Below are positions 11,215 through 23,022 of a stretch of 64,000 bases of DNA, one piece after another. Each line of letters begins with the position of its first letter. The stretch's first letter is position 1. Position numbers and translations under genes: made by a program. The notes beneath the pieces are model-generated. The model was not told where the DNA came from. It did no database searches and saw nothing but the letters and a program-made list of their open reading frames with translations. The stretch spans positions 20,130,001 through 20,194,000 of the forward strand of contig NW_026622997.1 in NCBI RefSeq assembly GCF_023065955.2. Reading direction: 5' to 3'. The DNA comes from Ursus arctos (lineage: Eukaryota > Chordata > Mammalia > Carnivora > Ursidae).

Positions 11215-11370
11215 ATGGAACAAGCACAGTGTTTGGTGCTTTACACATACCCCATCTCATTCTTATAAAGAAATGAAGGGCTCTACATCTTTGTTTTAGA
11301 GACGAAGAAACTGAGACTCAGGGCTAAGTATCTCAAAATGGACGATCTGGGCTCAAAACGTCTGTCAGGA
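11215..11370 (-). repeat. MIR relic
   Basis: 'cacagtgtttggtgctttacac' followed by 'gacgaagaaactgagactcagggctaagta' matches the minus-strand MIR core (gtgctttacat...gatgaggaaactgaggctcagagaggttaag). Confidence 0.6.
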
Positions 11371-11469
11371 TGATCCCAGACCCAATATACAGGCGGGGTC
11401 TTTCCAGATAGGAAGGTTCCCATAGACGTGTCTCTTGATTGACCTCACACTGATGTGTCTGCACACTGA

Positions 11470-11715
11470 GCAGCAGGATGGCCTAAAAGGGAGAGCCTAA
11501 GCCATGCCGCCAAAGCTCCTGGGTTCAAATTTCAGCTCCGCCACTCCCCAGCTGCATGCCCTAACCTCTCTGTGTGCCTCAGGGTCCTCATCTCTAAACA
11601 TCGTCATCATAACAGTACTCAACAAACCAAGATCCTACCTACTCACACGGCTTTTGTGAAGATTTAATGAGCTGATAAACACACCACTGAGAACACAGTA
11701 AGCACTCAAAAATAT
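11470..11715 (+). repeat. MIR, nearly full length
   Basis: Reads through the whole MIR plan: the 'ctgggttcaaatttcagctccgccac' tRNA-like part, 'cctctctgtgtgcctcagggtcctcatctctaaa', 'gaagatttaatgagctgataa' and 'acagtaagcactcaaaaatatta'. No target duplication is expected at this age. Confidence 0.82.
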
Positions 11716-11764
11716 TACGATGTGCAAAGTTTAGTATTCTTTGGAATGTTAACAAAAACATTGA

Positions 11765-11846
11765 ATTCTGGAGTCGAGTGGCCTCAGCCACCTACATACT
11801 ATGTGATCTTCACCAAGTCACTTAAACTTTCTGAGGTCCATTTGCT
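11765..11846 (+). repeat. Second MIR fragment, cut by a SINE
   Basis: 'ctacatactatgtgatcttc' and 'aagtcacttaaactttctgagg' match the MIR central region. The match stops at the SINE start (11847), and I do not see a convincing continuation on the other side. Confidence 0.55.
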
Positions 11847-12053
11847 GGGGGCACCTGGGTGGCTCAGTCGGTTAAGCGTCCAACTCTTGGTTTTAGCTCA
11901 GGTCACGATCTCAGGGTCGTGAGATCAAGCCCTGCGTCAGGCTCCACGCTCCACACCGAGTCTGCTTGAGGATTCTGTCTCTCCCTCTGCCTCTCCCCCT
12001 TCTCGTGGGTGCTCTCTCTCTCTCTCAAATAAATAAATAAATCTTAAAAAAAA
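11847..12053 (+). mobile_element. Can-SINE, full length
   Basis: Head 'ggggcacctgggtggctcag', 'caactcttggttttagctcagg' body, C/T-rich tract and (AAAT)n plus poly(A). No clear target duplication is found, so it is probably one of the older copies. Confidence 0.92.
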
Positions 12054-13133
12054 AAGAATCGAATAATGGACAACAAGTTATATGAGACAGCTTTAGACAC
12101 TAAAGAGTGCTCTACCGATACCACCATGTCCTTGGGAATGACTATCATCAACTTTCTACCTCTCAAAACCAAAGACATCATCTTTAACACATTGCCTCCT
12201 GCCTGTGAATTTCACATGAAGCAGCAGGTCCAAAGTCTCGATGCTGAGCCACCTGTGATCACAGGACAAATGTCCGGTCAGCCGGGACTCAATCAGATGG
12301 AACTCTATTATCCACACACCCACCGCGAGAAGGTAATTGATGTTCATCATGACCCCACAGCACTCCAAGACTCCGGAGTACCTTCAGGGAAAGATTAAAT
12401 TATATTCAGCCTAGTTTATTATAAAGTGTATTTAATTATACTCAAATTCTTTGAAAACTGGTGACCTAGGAAAAGCACAGACAGTAAGTCACAGGTTCTC
12501 TCCACTAACCGGAAGCCTGTCCTCACCGTCCCACCTCCAATCACCCTTTATCAGGGTTTACGGTAAAACACAGCCCCTCCCCCCGGGGTAGGAAAAATGG
12601 GGAATCCGGCACGCTAATTATAAAAGTCGGAAGAACCTTGCCCTGCATAATCCTCAAGGACCACTAAGGTGCAGAAATATTAATGTCGAAATCCTGAAAC
12701 CGTGAAAAATTTAAACTATGTAAGACTCCTACATGTGTCGAATATGGTTTTCAGTTTTCTAACGATGAATTTAAACACTTGAACAAGAAATAATGTAAAT
12801 ATACCACTATATGTGTATTATTATCAGGACTTGGAAGTGTAAAAACAGATCAGTAACGGTGACCATTACACTCTTTAGAGTGGGAAAAATGACATTTTGT
12901 TTGTTAAGTTTTGCCCCTTGTTTCAAAGAAATTAGGTGGAGGCTAATGAGGAACTTAATACAAAAATAAAGTTATACTGTATTAGATTGTTAAACTACGG
13001 CTGTTTGCCTTTGTTAGAATTATTTCAATACGGTTACAGTACCTTTTCCAATTTAAAAACGGAGATGCAAATGTGTCTTAAATGCCATATTTCAGTGTTA
13101 GGAGAAAAAGGATTGGTTGTATATTATTACTCT
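12054..13133. other. Unique sequence; one chance open frame
   Basis: The + strand frame at 12066-12398 (110 codons) starts directly at the SINE tail. It has no recognisable domain and no visible splice signals. The rest is AT-rich with no repeat recognised. Confidence 0.45.
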
Positions 13134-13420
13134 CCATTCAACATACTGCTCCCTTCTGGAGAATTCCTCAGGAGGGGGGCCTCCCACCTCTGCTTGAACA
13201 TCTCAGGTGATGCAGATTTCATTACCTCATCAATCAGTGTGTTCTATTTTCAGGCAGTCTTGATGTGAGAATGTTTTTCTTCCAGTGGAAGAACTCTTAA
13301 CTCTCCTTACCTTAAACTTCCCTTCTGTTCTTAGTTCAAATTATTTGGGTCCTCGGGAACCACTTCCGTAAGTGATTTCATTCCCCATCCAGCCCTTTGC
13401 TAGCCTCACTCACCTTGCCA
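13134..13420 (+). repeat. Ancient interspersed repeat, possibly CR1/L3-type
   Basis: 'cctctgcttgaacatctcaggtgatgcagatttcattacctcat', broken here by many substitutions, and the later 'ttgggtcctcgggaacc' resemble a common mammalian ancient repeat ('cttgaacacctccagtgatggggagctcactacctc ... tggtcctagttctgccctctggg'). I recall the pattern but not its family name with certainty. Confidence 0.35.
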
Positions 13421-13632
13421 GATAAGTAATGACCTGCTTCTACTCACATCCTTCACTTATGCTATAAGCCACAGTGGCCATTCTTCATAACCATGGGCCA
13501 AACCAACTGGAGGGCCTTTAGCACCAAGGGTCTATGAGACTATGATGGGCATGGTCCTCAGGACAGGGGACTTGGTGGGCTTTCATGGGACCCAACTACA
13601 CCATACACTGTTTTATGGAAAAAATACTCTGG

Positions 13633-13803
13633 GGACACCTGGGTGGCTCAGCCGTTTAAGCATCTGCCTTGAGCTCAGGTCATGATCCCCGGGTTCTGGA
13701 ATTGAGTCCTGTATCAGGACCCTCTTCTCCCTCTGCCTGCCACTCCCCCCACTTGTGCTCTGTCTCTCTCAATCTGACAAATAAAAAAATAAAATCTGAA
13801 AAA
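13633..13803 (+). mobile_element. Can-SINE, slightly shortened
   Basis: Head 'gacacctgggtggctcagcc', C/T-rich tract shorter than usual, and tail 'aaataaaaaaataaaatctg'. The host sequence AAAATACTCTG (13621-13631 area) recurs as AAAATATTCTG near 13805-13815. Confidence 0.92.
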
Positions 13804-13894
13804 GAAAATATTCTGAGTTCCAAAGGTCAGGTTTATTTTCCTTCCAAAAAAGAATCCATTTATAGATGACTGTTTCTAGTTTTGGGGGAAAATG

Positions 13895-13896
<2 letters not shown>

Positions 13897-13932
<36 letters not shown>
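13897..13932. repeat. (AC)18 microsatellite
   Basis: Eighteen uninterrupted AC units, 480 bases from a second AC repeat. Confidence 0.95.
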
Positions 13933-13934
<2 letters not shown>

Positions 13935-14409
13935 TATAATTTGTTACTCAGTCCTCTTACCCACGTTCTGAGCCCAGTAAGTGTTTTGGTGCCTGCATAA
14001 AATCTACCAGCTCCTCCCCCCTCAGCTGAAAGAAGCCAGAAGTGACAGAGCCAACAAACCTAGGCTCTTCAGACTGCCCCCTCTCCTCTGCTTCCCGGGA
14101 TAACAGAGCTGAAGAGAGCGGGCATGGACTTACTCTAAGTCACAGGTATTCCAGGAGTTTCTACCCAAGTACCCCAACAAGGCCGGCCAGGCACTTGGGA
14201 CAACCCATGCAAGGATTGAGATTGGTCCTGACACTCCTGGTCTACACCAAACAGGCCTCCTGTTCAGTAACCACTGAAGTCCTATACAGATGTCTTCTTA
14301 TAGATTCATCTAGAACCACGACTGGTTGAAGCAGAAAAGGGGCCCTATTCATTTTTATTATTTCATCCAGTACCCATTTGGGCCATGCACACTGGCAGCC
14401 CTTACCTTT

Positions 14410-14412
<3 letters not shown>

Positions 14413-14442
<30 letters not shown>
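14413..14442. repeat. (AC)15 microsatellite
   Basis: Fifteen uninterrupted AC units. Open frames reading as Thr-His repeats over this point are artefacts of it. Confidence 0.95.
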
Positions 14443-14443
<1 letters not shown>

Positions 14444-16947
14444 GTATTTCACCCGGCACAATCCTCCCCGACCGTCTCAGCCTCCAGCACCCAGGATGTG
14501 ACTGCGACTGCCTTGGGCCAAGCTGGCAGGTGGGGAAAGCAAGGGTTTAGAATTAAGGTACACAGTTCAGGCTAGTAATTGTTATAAGCTTGGTTATCTG
14601 GTCTCCCTTAAGTTTACAACAGATCAGACAGAGGCAAAGAAAAGGAGCCGTAAGACATGGCAGCCAAGAAAAGTGAACGGGACAGAGGCCGTGACATCAA
14701 GAAGAATTATGAGCTTCTGGGGCATCGTAACTGTACTCTATCAGTGTAATCATTTCAGAGAAATGACAGTAAATCTCCAAGGAAAAGGATAAATTAATGT
14801 CCACTATTCTGCACTCTATTTAGGAAACTTTATACAGCATTTTACAATAATTTCTTCCTGAAAATGTTGAGGTGTTTTTTTTTTTTCCTTCCTTCTGACA
14901 ATGTCAGCACTTGATGCCTTTAAATATGCTAACTAAAATATACTATCCGAAAGCAGTTAATTCCAGGAGTATATAAAATTAAATATTTAAACCTCTACTA
15001 GGGAAACATGAAGGAACAAAAGTGACTAATCATTAAGAAACTCAAAAGAATCATAGTGTTGCATTCTTTTGTGGAGAGGAACATTTGAATGAAAGAAAGA
15101 AATGTACTTTCTGACCTACTGGCCAGAGGTCTGGCGGTCATACAGCCCCTGGTTTTAGGGGGACCAAGAGAGTTTTGAAACCTCTGTCACAGAAATAGTG
15201 GAAAAAGGGTTTTCTCATCTTCTCATTTTCAAGGGAAAGGTAGTGTTGACCCTGAAAGCTAAGAGAGGGGAAGACTAGGGGCATTTTTCATGCTATACTT
15301 TCTCAACTCTTCTCTCTCTTAAACAGCTTTGCTGTATGGATATGATGCTTCTATCAGTAGGTGTTTTAAGGAAAATTCTGGCAAGGCTCACTGACTCCTC
15401 CTTAAGACACTGCACGGGGGGCACATGAATAGCACCCACACCGCCATATTAAAGTGGAGACCCCCCAGTGGTGCAGGGAGGGAGACGGGAGAGGGATGTA
15501 CCCACTCACACATTTTATTTTAACTGGATTTCATGGACCACATATACATGAGGTGATTTCCCTTCAGATTACAAATCGGGAAAATTCCTCAGCATATTAC
15601 TATCATATTATCAAATATGAAAGACAAAATAATTCCAAGTACAAAGGTGTCACCAAACTGCTCTAATCTCCCCTTAGACTTCTCTAAGACCTCTCCCGGC
15701 CTTCCATTCCCTTCAGATCCCAGTTATGGCGATGCTATTTAGAATATGGCTGTTTCACAGCATTTATTCCATTCTTCTCTTGTTTCCTCACACTTAATTT
15801 TTTTTTAATCTTTTCGTGGTCTCTGAAGAGCTAAGCCTAATTTTTTCATTTTTTAAAATTCTTTTTTCTATGCTATTTTTCCCCTATAGCTGTCCCCAGC
15901 TCCCCAAATCTCTCGTAAAAGAGGATAAACCCTCATTAGGCTTAATCCTCAAATGTTTTCAATTTACTCACAGAGAGGGAAAAAAAAAAAACCACCTCAA
16001 CATTTTCAGGAAGAAATTATTGTAAAATGTGGTATAAAGTTTCCTAAATAGAGTGCCCATAGTGAGTAAATGACCAACCTGCCTTTCCAAAGGGACCAAA
16101 CATTTCTGCCTTCTGACTTTCTAATACACTTCTAACAAAGCCAAATGGGGATGAAACAACAGTAAAATCAGTCTCTTCACAACACCTAAGGACAAATACA
16201 TAATCAAGTCCTTATAGGCAATGGGTACTGTTCTCACCAATCAAAAGCCACAGCACTCCCGAACTACAGCTACAAGGAGGAGGAGACCCCCGCCCCTCCC
16301 ACCAGGCCCCAGGGAGCTCTGCCGAAGGGACAGAAAGAGCAGAAAGAGGGCCCCTCCTGCCAACCCTGGAGACACATCTCACCCTCAGTGCCTTCCTATG
16401 GCTAGGAACAGGAGAGAGTGTTTGCCCACTCCAAGGGTCTCTTGCCACAGCACAGCAAGAGATAATGTCACAGAGGTAACAGGGGCAAAAAAAAAGGAAA
16501 GAAAAAAAAAAGGCAACCTCTTCCACTCAGAATGACTAACTTTTGACCTGCACTGACTGCAAACAGACTATGTTCGTCATTTACTTGAACGGCACCTGGA
16601 AACTCCAAATCTAAGCACATCATTCACTCATTCACGACTTGCACTGAAGAAGGGCTTCACTGATCTATTTCTTGAGGAACCCATGAAGGACGGGGGGACA
16701 AGAACGCGTCTGAGCGGGCCACAGGACCTGCCCCTCCCTACCTCTCCCACTCTGCCTCCCAAGACCCGGGGGGAGATGCTTCCTTGTTCTACAGCCACAC
16801 CGAACACCATACTGGGCTTTTCTTAAACAAATAAACCTTTGTCTAAGGAGGATTAAAACTTCTAGATAGGGCACACTGACAATCATTAAAGTCTGTGTGG
16901 CATAATGTACGTACACTTTCCATGCTATATGGTAATGCAATTTCACC
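14443..16947. other. Unique sequence, 2.5 kb, nothing recognised
   Basis: No transposon copy or exon found. A 30-codon frame at 14657-14749 has a good start context but nothing else. A basic 104-codon frame at 16221-16535 is mirrored by an equally long frame on the other strand, which argues for chance. Several A or T homopolymers are present. Confidence 0.45.
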
Positions 16948-16962
16948 AAGGAAAGTTTTTTT

Positions 16963-17143
16963 AAATATTTTATTTATTTATTTGTCAGAGAGAGAGAGAG
17001 CACAAGCAGGGGAACAGCAGGCCGAGGGAGAAGCAGGCTCCCCGCTGAGCAGGGAGCCCAGTGTGGGGCCCAATCCCAGGACCCTGGGATCATGACCTGA
17101 GCCGAAGGCAGACACTTAACCCACCAAGCAACCCAGGCACCCT
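16963..17143 (-). mobile_element. Can-SINE, minus strand
   Basis: Reads as the reverse complement: TATTTTATTTATTTATTTG, GA-rich tract, 'cctgagccgaaggcagacac' and 'ccaggcacc' at the head. AAGGAAAGTTTTTTT (from 16949) recurs as GAGGAAAGTTTTTTT after 17143. Confidence 0.95.
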
Positions 17144-17344
17144 GAGGAAAGTTTTTTTTTGTTCTTCTCGAAGGATGAGAACAATGGCATTGAAATCATA
17201 CATTTTCAAAACCAAGCCATTTAAAAAATAATCCCAATAATAGAAAAAGATCCTAACTGAAGCTGAAAAGCTATGCCCAAAGAAGAAAAAACACTGAGCT
17301 AGGTGTCTCTGGAGAGCTGTTTTTTCAACTTCAGCCCTCATACA

Positions 17345-17475
17345 AACGAGCCGTGTGTTGCAGGCCTGGTCACTTCACCTCACTACACCTCAGATTTCTC
17401 ATCTGTAAAATTAGAACATTCGGTTAGATTGAAGCCCTTTCATCAACTCGAGAATTCTGATTCTATGACTGTCCT
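17345..17475 (+). repeat. MIR3-like SINE
   Basis: 'ggtcacttcacctcactaca', 'cctcagatttctcatctgtaaaatta', 'cggttagattgaagccctttc' and 'attctgattctatgac' follow the MIR3 3' half, including its ending 'ggttggactagatgatctc...attctatgattctat'. Confidence 0.65.
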
Positions 17476-19794
17476 TCCAATTCAATAAAATGAAATACAG
17501 TGTTCAATACTTCTTTCTTTTTCAACTAAGCTAATTTTTTAAAGGCAGAAAAGCTCAAATACGCTAAGAAAATATAACCAGAGAGGAATTTTTTTTTAAA
17601 TTTCACTTGTGCAACACAAGGTCTGTCCAGAAATTAATACCTGATCTTTACTTCCAGAAAAAAAAAAATCCCCCCCTTTTTTTTTTGTTTTCTTCTGTGC
17701 AATGTTCAGTTCACCACTAGACAAGAAGTATTATTTGTCTGTGGAAGTTCATCTGTATTTGCTGATCTGTTGTGTTCAAGGGTTCAGCAGCTCGATGGCA
17801 AAAAGCAACTTCTCCATTCTTCGCTGTTGCATTTGGAAGAGCAACAGAAACAGTTCCGAGATACACAAGCAAAATCTTGCCGGGCTCTCGTCTGAAACAG
17901 CTACAAACTACAGGCTAATCTCAGCATCTGTGACCTCACCACCCAACGTTTTACCAATTGAGTAACTACTTCCCTGTCCGTTACTACTCAAATGACAAAA
18001 GCGAAAATAAAAGGGCGTCGCAGAGCCCTGCAGGTTAGGCTGAGTGAGGACGCAAGAGGAGAGTAAGCAGGTCTCACTGAATCCAGAGGCGCATTCCAAG
18101 TGGGTTTCAGGGAGGGCTGACCCCCGTTTGTTTATTGATGGTTTTCACCCCCTTGGCGCCGCACTGGGAAGCCAGAGCACTGTTTGTGGGTCATAGTAAA
18201 GAGGGTTCTCAAGTACAATGTGACTTCAGGGAGAGAGCTGAGCCAGACCACACCGTGGGAGCCAGCACGACAGATCCTAAAAGGTGATAAGGAGCAAAAG
18301 AGGCACTTGTTTTCATTAACGCCAGACCTCACCAACCTCCTTAAACTTCCCCCAAGTACAAGGTCAGACTCATATGATTTTGAAGAAGGATCAACGTTTT
18401 TGCCTCTTAGAAAACACATTCAGAATTCAGCACTTGACCACACAGACTTTGTTCATCAGCATTTAAAAAAAAAAAAAAAAGTAAGTTTCCCCGGTAGGAA
18501 GCAACACAGTCCAGAGTTTAAAAAAATAAAATTCTTCATCTGCTCTGGATGAAACACGCTACTCAAAATAAACGGAATGACACTTAAAATGATCTGCTTG
18601 CTGAATGAAAAGAGACGCTATTCTAAGTAAAAAAAAAAAAAAGCGATTATGAAGCAACGGGAACCTACTCTGTCTTCTTCAATTACAGTTTTAAGGAACA
18701 CATGTGGCAGGCAGTTCGTGCGTGCATTCCAGCTTCCCTATATACCAAGTCCGGGGTGTTCTGTGACTTTCCCGTGGCTGCCCCTTCCTGCCAGCCACGC
18801 TGGTAACTTGGGCAGGCTCTCTGGAGTGAGGTGCTCAACCCTTTAAAAGAACAAGCTCCATCCAGCAAGCATTTGGGAGCGTCCTTCTTTCTCCGTATCT
18901 GGGGTACAGACGAGAAAACACTCCCTGTTCTGCCTTATGAGTCTGCAGGGTGCACGTCTTGCCCTGTTCGGGACTCCCTCCCTCCCTCGCTCCCTCCCCA
19001 CGGCCATTCCTGGCTGATCAGAGGGGGTGGCAGGGGAAGACCAAGTTTCACCTTACCAGGAGATCGGGTTGTCTGGTGCTGAGCAGAAGTCCCAAGATAA
19101 CGGCTGAATCGTGGCCATTTACAGAGCAACACAAGGCTACTCCTGTTCCTTTTACTGTTGCGGTTGCCATGGCCGACCCAAACAATATACCCCAGCTCCT
19201 CCGTCCTCCTCCGGCTTCCTAACCACCTCCCACAGCCCTCCAATGTGGGCAGGAGGAGGTGAGAACTGCTCGTGGATGGACACTGAGCAGCTGGAGAGGA
19301 GATCTCCAGGGGGATCTGGAGATGGGCAGGTCAGCCCCAAGGGTATCAAGTGTAAAAGCCAGACATTCTGTTCTTAACTTCCAGCCCCTGCTTCCCGGAG
19401 TTTTCACCGAATTTTCCGAAGTGGGAAACGGCTCTTAAGAACGAAAAGCAACTGTCTAAAACCCCAACCTGAGAAAACAACAATCACCTTTAAACTTTGG
19501 TTTTACTACAATCAGCAAAACAAATGGGGGAGAAAAAAAAAGGCAGGAAGATCCTGGGTAGAGTCATATCTGAACACAGGCAAGAAAGACAGCACTGAAT
19601 GTCGGCGTCGAGGTCACAAGTCATAAACAACAATGTTGTGATTTTCTTGTTTAAAACAAATTCCTGTTTGAAGACGCCATTTAAAAAAATCCAGACATAG
19701 AAACCACACAAAGAAGGAGGGAGAGAGAGAAAAAGATTACCCTAAAAATAAACCACCAATGAATTTTTAATAACACATTTTGAAACTAAAGACA
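17476..19794. other. Unique sequence, 2.3 kb
   Basis: No transposon recognised. A15-A16 homopolymers occur at about 18465-18480 and 18629-18642, without an adjacent retrocopy or target duplication. Open frames up to 122 codons (18184-18552) have a counterpart on the opposite strand and no known motif. Confidence 0.4.
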
Positions 19795-19940
19795 GACCAG
19801 CCCAGGGCATTGGTCTCAGGGGAAATGGAGCACCTGGACTTTGGACCGCGCTCTGCCACCGTCCAGCTAAGTAAGCCATTCATTGTCCCTCTCAGCTATT
19901 CATCTCTTAATCTGAAAAAGGGGGGAATGGACTGAACTGT
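19795..19940 (+). repeat. MIR-like relic
   Basis: 'ggagcacctggactttggaccgcgctctgccacc...ctattcatctcttaatctgaaaaagggg' follows the MIR order (gagcctgggttcgaatcc...ctctgccac...cctcatctgtaaaatgggg) with heavy divergence. Confidence 0.45.
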
Positions 19941-20139
19941 CCTTAACTTCCCTTACAACTCTGAAATTCACCTTATAACCTCCATGAACAGTATCGCAGA
20001 TCGGTCTGCACAAAACCATATGAATAAGAAAAAAGATGTGGGAGACCAGCATCTTCATTATAACAGTGGTAACGCTGGGCTGTGGGGTTAGGGGTGATGC
20101 TCCCCCGCGTCCCAAGTTGGGGAACTTGCCCCTTAATTT

Positions 20140-20278
20140 GGGAAACTTGCCACTGTAGGATAGTCGTAACATACATCACCGTGCATGGACTTAAATGTCA
20201 CAGAACCCCACATTAAAAATGCTTAACAGGGCAAGTTGTGTGCTGTGTATTTTTAGCACAGTAAAAAAAATAAATAAA
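20140..20278 (+). repeat. Old L1 3' tail
   Basis: 'atggacttaaatgtcacag', 'aaaaatgcttaacagggcaagttgtgtgctgtgtatttttagcacagtaaaaaa' resembles the terminal 'cacttaaaa...ggtgaattttatgttatgtgtattttaccacaataaaaaa' of old mammalian L1s (L1M type), with poly(A). Confidence 0.5.
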
Positions 20279-21444
20279 ATCTATATAAAAGAGGGGAAAC
20301 GAGGATGGGACCCACACTGCAGGAATGCTCTGGAAGTGGGCACCGCATAAAAAATTTAAAAAAAAAATTTTTTTTTAAACATGGTGTGTTTAGTTTTCAT
20401 TTCCTATCTATTTTAATTTGGTCTCCGGGGTCTGCTGAGCACAGTTTCCACTTGCACCCAGGCCGGAGGGAAATGGTTCATTTGCTGTTTCACAGAGGAG
20501 TTCCTTCCCTGTCTTTGCTGCCCTCTCCCCTTCCCCACAAAAACTGTCATTCTACAGAATCTGGCAAGAGCTACAAATCACTCCTAAAAGCTCTGTGAGG
20601 CACTCCCTCAAAAATCTGCACAGATCAAAACCTCAAGTGCTTGCTTGCCGAGGGACTGCTGTAATTTGAGGTGTTGCTTCCTTTTAAAGAATAAAAAGCA
20701 GATGCTCTAAGCTGATGAAAGTAAATGTCCTTTCAACACGTCTCTTTCTCTCGCACTTGAAACTCTTACCAGCGAGAAGTGCTTCTCACACTCAGTCAGG
20801 TCATTTCTGCACTTTTTACTTTTTCTTTGAAGGCGCAGAGCAGTGTGACTCTCCACCTGGGGTGACACGAGTCCTGACAGGGAGCCTCCTGAGGGCAGCC
20901 CACACCAGGGCAAGGGTGTGCAGGCAGACAGCTGCCCGAGGCCAAGCGTGGCACCAAGGACACTGTCTCCCTGCATCCGAACTAAAGGAATCCACTGCTT
21001 CTCGGCAATCTTGACACAGAGTCTCAAAGCCACATACATGGGCTGAGTCATTCCCAGACTTCTGCACAAATACATACCTAAGAGCTCACTCTCCGAAGAC
21101 CCCAGTGTGAACTAAGTGAGGGGGAGGGGAGGCAGTGCCAAAGGGACCAGTGAATTAAGAGATCTAATCTTGGCCCCGCTAGTACTCTGGAAACCTCACC
21201 TGCCACCAGGCCTCTTCCCTCTGTTAAAATGCACAGAGAGGACCCAAACCATCCTAAAAGCCCTCCAGAGTGCTCACCTACGAGTATACGGGAAAACTGC
21301 CCAAGGTAATTCACACAGCAAGCCAAAGGCAAGAGGGTGACAGGAGGGGTCAGGGGAAACCAGGGACCCACAGAGAGTAATGAAATCAATGGCCCTGGCT
21401 TCCAGAGCCACCTAAAATCATCAGGAACCCTACTGTGCTGCCCA
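20279..21444. other. Unique sequence, nothing firmly recognised
   Basis: An A/T palindromic run (about 20350-20378) interrupts otherwise ordinary sequence. About 21290-21340 ('ctgcccaaggtaattcacacagc') is weakly MIR-like on the minus strand. Overlapping 100-122-codon frames at 20707-21075 on both strands look like chance. Confidence 0.4.
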
Positions 21445-21560
21445 GCCCCGTAGTAGGTTCTGGGGAGATAGAGAAGGAAGTCTGGTCCTCAGTGAAGCAA
21501 CTGTCAGAGGTGGACACTGAAATTCAATCATGGAACGGAATGCAATCAAGTAAGTTAAAC
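21445..21560 (-). repeat. L2-like fragment, minus strand
   Basis: 'gtaggttctggggagatagagaaggaagtctggtcctcagtgaagcaactgtcagaggtggaca' follows the antisense L2 3' end ('ggtgctggggatacagtggtgaacaagacagac...ggtccctgccctcatggagct'). Weak. Confidence 0.4.
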
Positions 21561-21829
21561 ATCTAGTTCCATTCTTTGATTTAGCAAACGAGTAAGCTGC
21601 AGAGGCCGCATCTGAGGTCCAACGCTGTTTAGCCGAGGATATGCTGGACACCTCCACCTGGAGGCCCTCCTTAATTCTTCTGCTGGGCTCCCCAGAGCAA
21701 TGACTGGTGTCACTGTCCACCCACTTATCCAAAGCAGAAACCGTGCCCTCTCACTCACCTTCAAGTCCTTAGATCCTGTCTCATTAACTTCCTTCCAATC
21801 TGCAGGTTCTTGCACGTCCGTCATTTCCC

Positions 21830-21955
21830 CTGACACTCCAAGCTCCCTGAGAACAAGGGGCCTGAGTGTCCGGGTCCATGCGGGATCCTCAGCACACAGA
21901 CTGGTGATGAGCAGGGAGCAGGTGCTCCACGGTGGTTAAATAAACATTCCTCTGT
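21830..21955 (+). repeat. L2 LINE 3' tail
   Basis: 'ctccaagctccctgagaacaaggggcctgagtgtc...gcagggagcaggtgctcca...aaataaacat' matches the L2 terminal segment 'aagctccatgagggcagggacc...cctggcacatagtaggcgctcaataaat'. Confidence 0.55.
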
Positions 21956-21959
21956 CACC

Positions 21960-22440
21960 TGAATTTCTGTAACTGTTTCCTCTCTGGTTTCCCGGCCCAC
22001 CACATGGTCCCTTTTCATGCCACACACACAACACTAGAAAAATGAGGTTTCTAAAACACACACCTGCCTTCTCACATCCCTGCCTCAGGACCTTCAGTGG
22101 GTTTGGGGTTTGCTTTCCATTCTGGATAAAAGCCAGCTTCCCGGGTTTGGCACACAAGGCCCCTCTGATCTAGCCTTGAACCTCTCCAGGGCTGTCAGGC
22201 CTGCCTCCCTGACCTACTCGTTGCTTCTTCAATCTGCCCATACACCATTCTGCACTTTTTTTGGGTCTCTCTTTGCACATGCTTGTCTAAACTACTCCTC
22301 ATTCCCAAAAGCTTAGTTTGAAGGACATATATTCTGAAAGCCTCCTCTGACTCTAAATCAGTCAGTCTGATTCAGATGCCCCTTCTCTATGGTTCTGTTT
22401 TCTGTGCAGGAATCCATGAAATATTTGTTAAATTAATGAA
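21960..22440 (+). repeat. L2 LINE 3' region
   Basis: Colinear with the L2 3' region: 'ccttctcacatccctgcctcaggaccttcagtggg', 'ggcacacaaggcccctctgatctagcctt', 'cctccctgacctactc', 'aagcctcctctgactctaaat' and 'gaaatatttgttaaattaatgaa'. It directly follows the previous tail, so two L2 insertions lie head to tail. Confidence 0.72.
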
Positions 22441-22500
22441 GAAGGGAGGGAGGGAGGGAAAGAGGGGAGGGGGAGGGGAGATGAAGAGAGAGAGAAAGGA
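22438..22500. repeat. Purine-rich simple repeat with G-quadruplex potential
   Basis: GGGA-type repeat with seven G-runs of at least three between 22444 and 22478, followed by (GA)n. It lies at the tail of the L2. Confidence 0.8.
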
Positions 22501-22807
22501 GCTCAAAAGAAAGAGAAGCCCCTGAAAGGACTGTTTCTTAAAAGGGTAAGAAAACCAGTTAGTGTCAGAACTGGGACAAGAATCCAGGCCTCCTCATTTT
22601 CTCTGATGGATCTTCTTCCAAATCCAACCTATAAATGTTTTCTCAAGGATCTCTTCTCCTTCTCACTCTATCTACTCCTGCTGGAAGACTTCCTATACTT
22701 TTACTAACTACTCTCAAATCCCTGTCTCCTATCATCTCTAGACTTGTACTTCCAATGATCTGCTACGTAGATATCCCATTGGCAATTCAAATTTAAGGTG
22801 ACAAGGA

Positions 22808-23009
22808 GGGGCGCCTGGGTGGCTCAGTCGTTAAGTGTCTGCCTTCGACTCAGGGTGTGATCCCGGCATTCCGGGATCGAGTCCCACATCAGGCTCCTGG
22901 GCTGGGAGCCTGCTTCTTCCTCTCCCATTCCCTCTGCTTGTGTTCCCTCTCCTGCTGGCTGTCTCTCTGTCATCTCAATAAATAAAATCTTTTAAAAAAA
23001 TAATAAAAT
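22808..23009 (+). mobile_element. Can-SINE, bear/panda-like subfamily
   Basis: Contains 'cagtcgttaagtgtctgcc' and 'gtgatcccggcattccggg'. Target duplication AAGGTGACAAGGA (22795-22807) and AAAGTGACAAGGA (23010-23022), one mismatch. Confidence 0.95.
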
Positions 23010-23022
23010 AAAGTGACAAGGA

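Noticed and set aside
12066..12398. 110-codon plus-strand open frame
   Set aside because: Begins right at a SINE tail, is opposed by a 70-codon minus frame, and has no known motif.
6945..14442. AC/GT repeats as a regularly spaced (CRISPR-like) array
   Set aside because: They are ordinary dinucleotide microsatellites without spacers, in a mammalian genome.
14657..14749. Small 30-codon frame with a favourable start context and basic, hydrophilic start
   Set aside because: Too short, no splice donor in frame and no homolog recognised. Conservation of frame across carnivores would be needed to revive it.
18463..18642. Poly(A) runs as tails of processed pseudogenes
   Set aside because: No coding-like sequence upstream and no target duplications around them.
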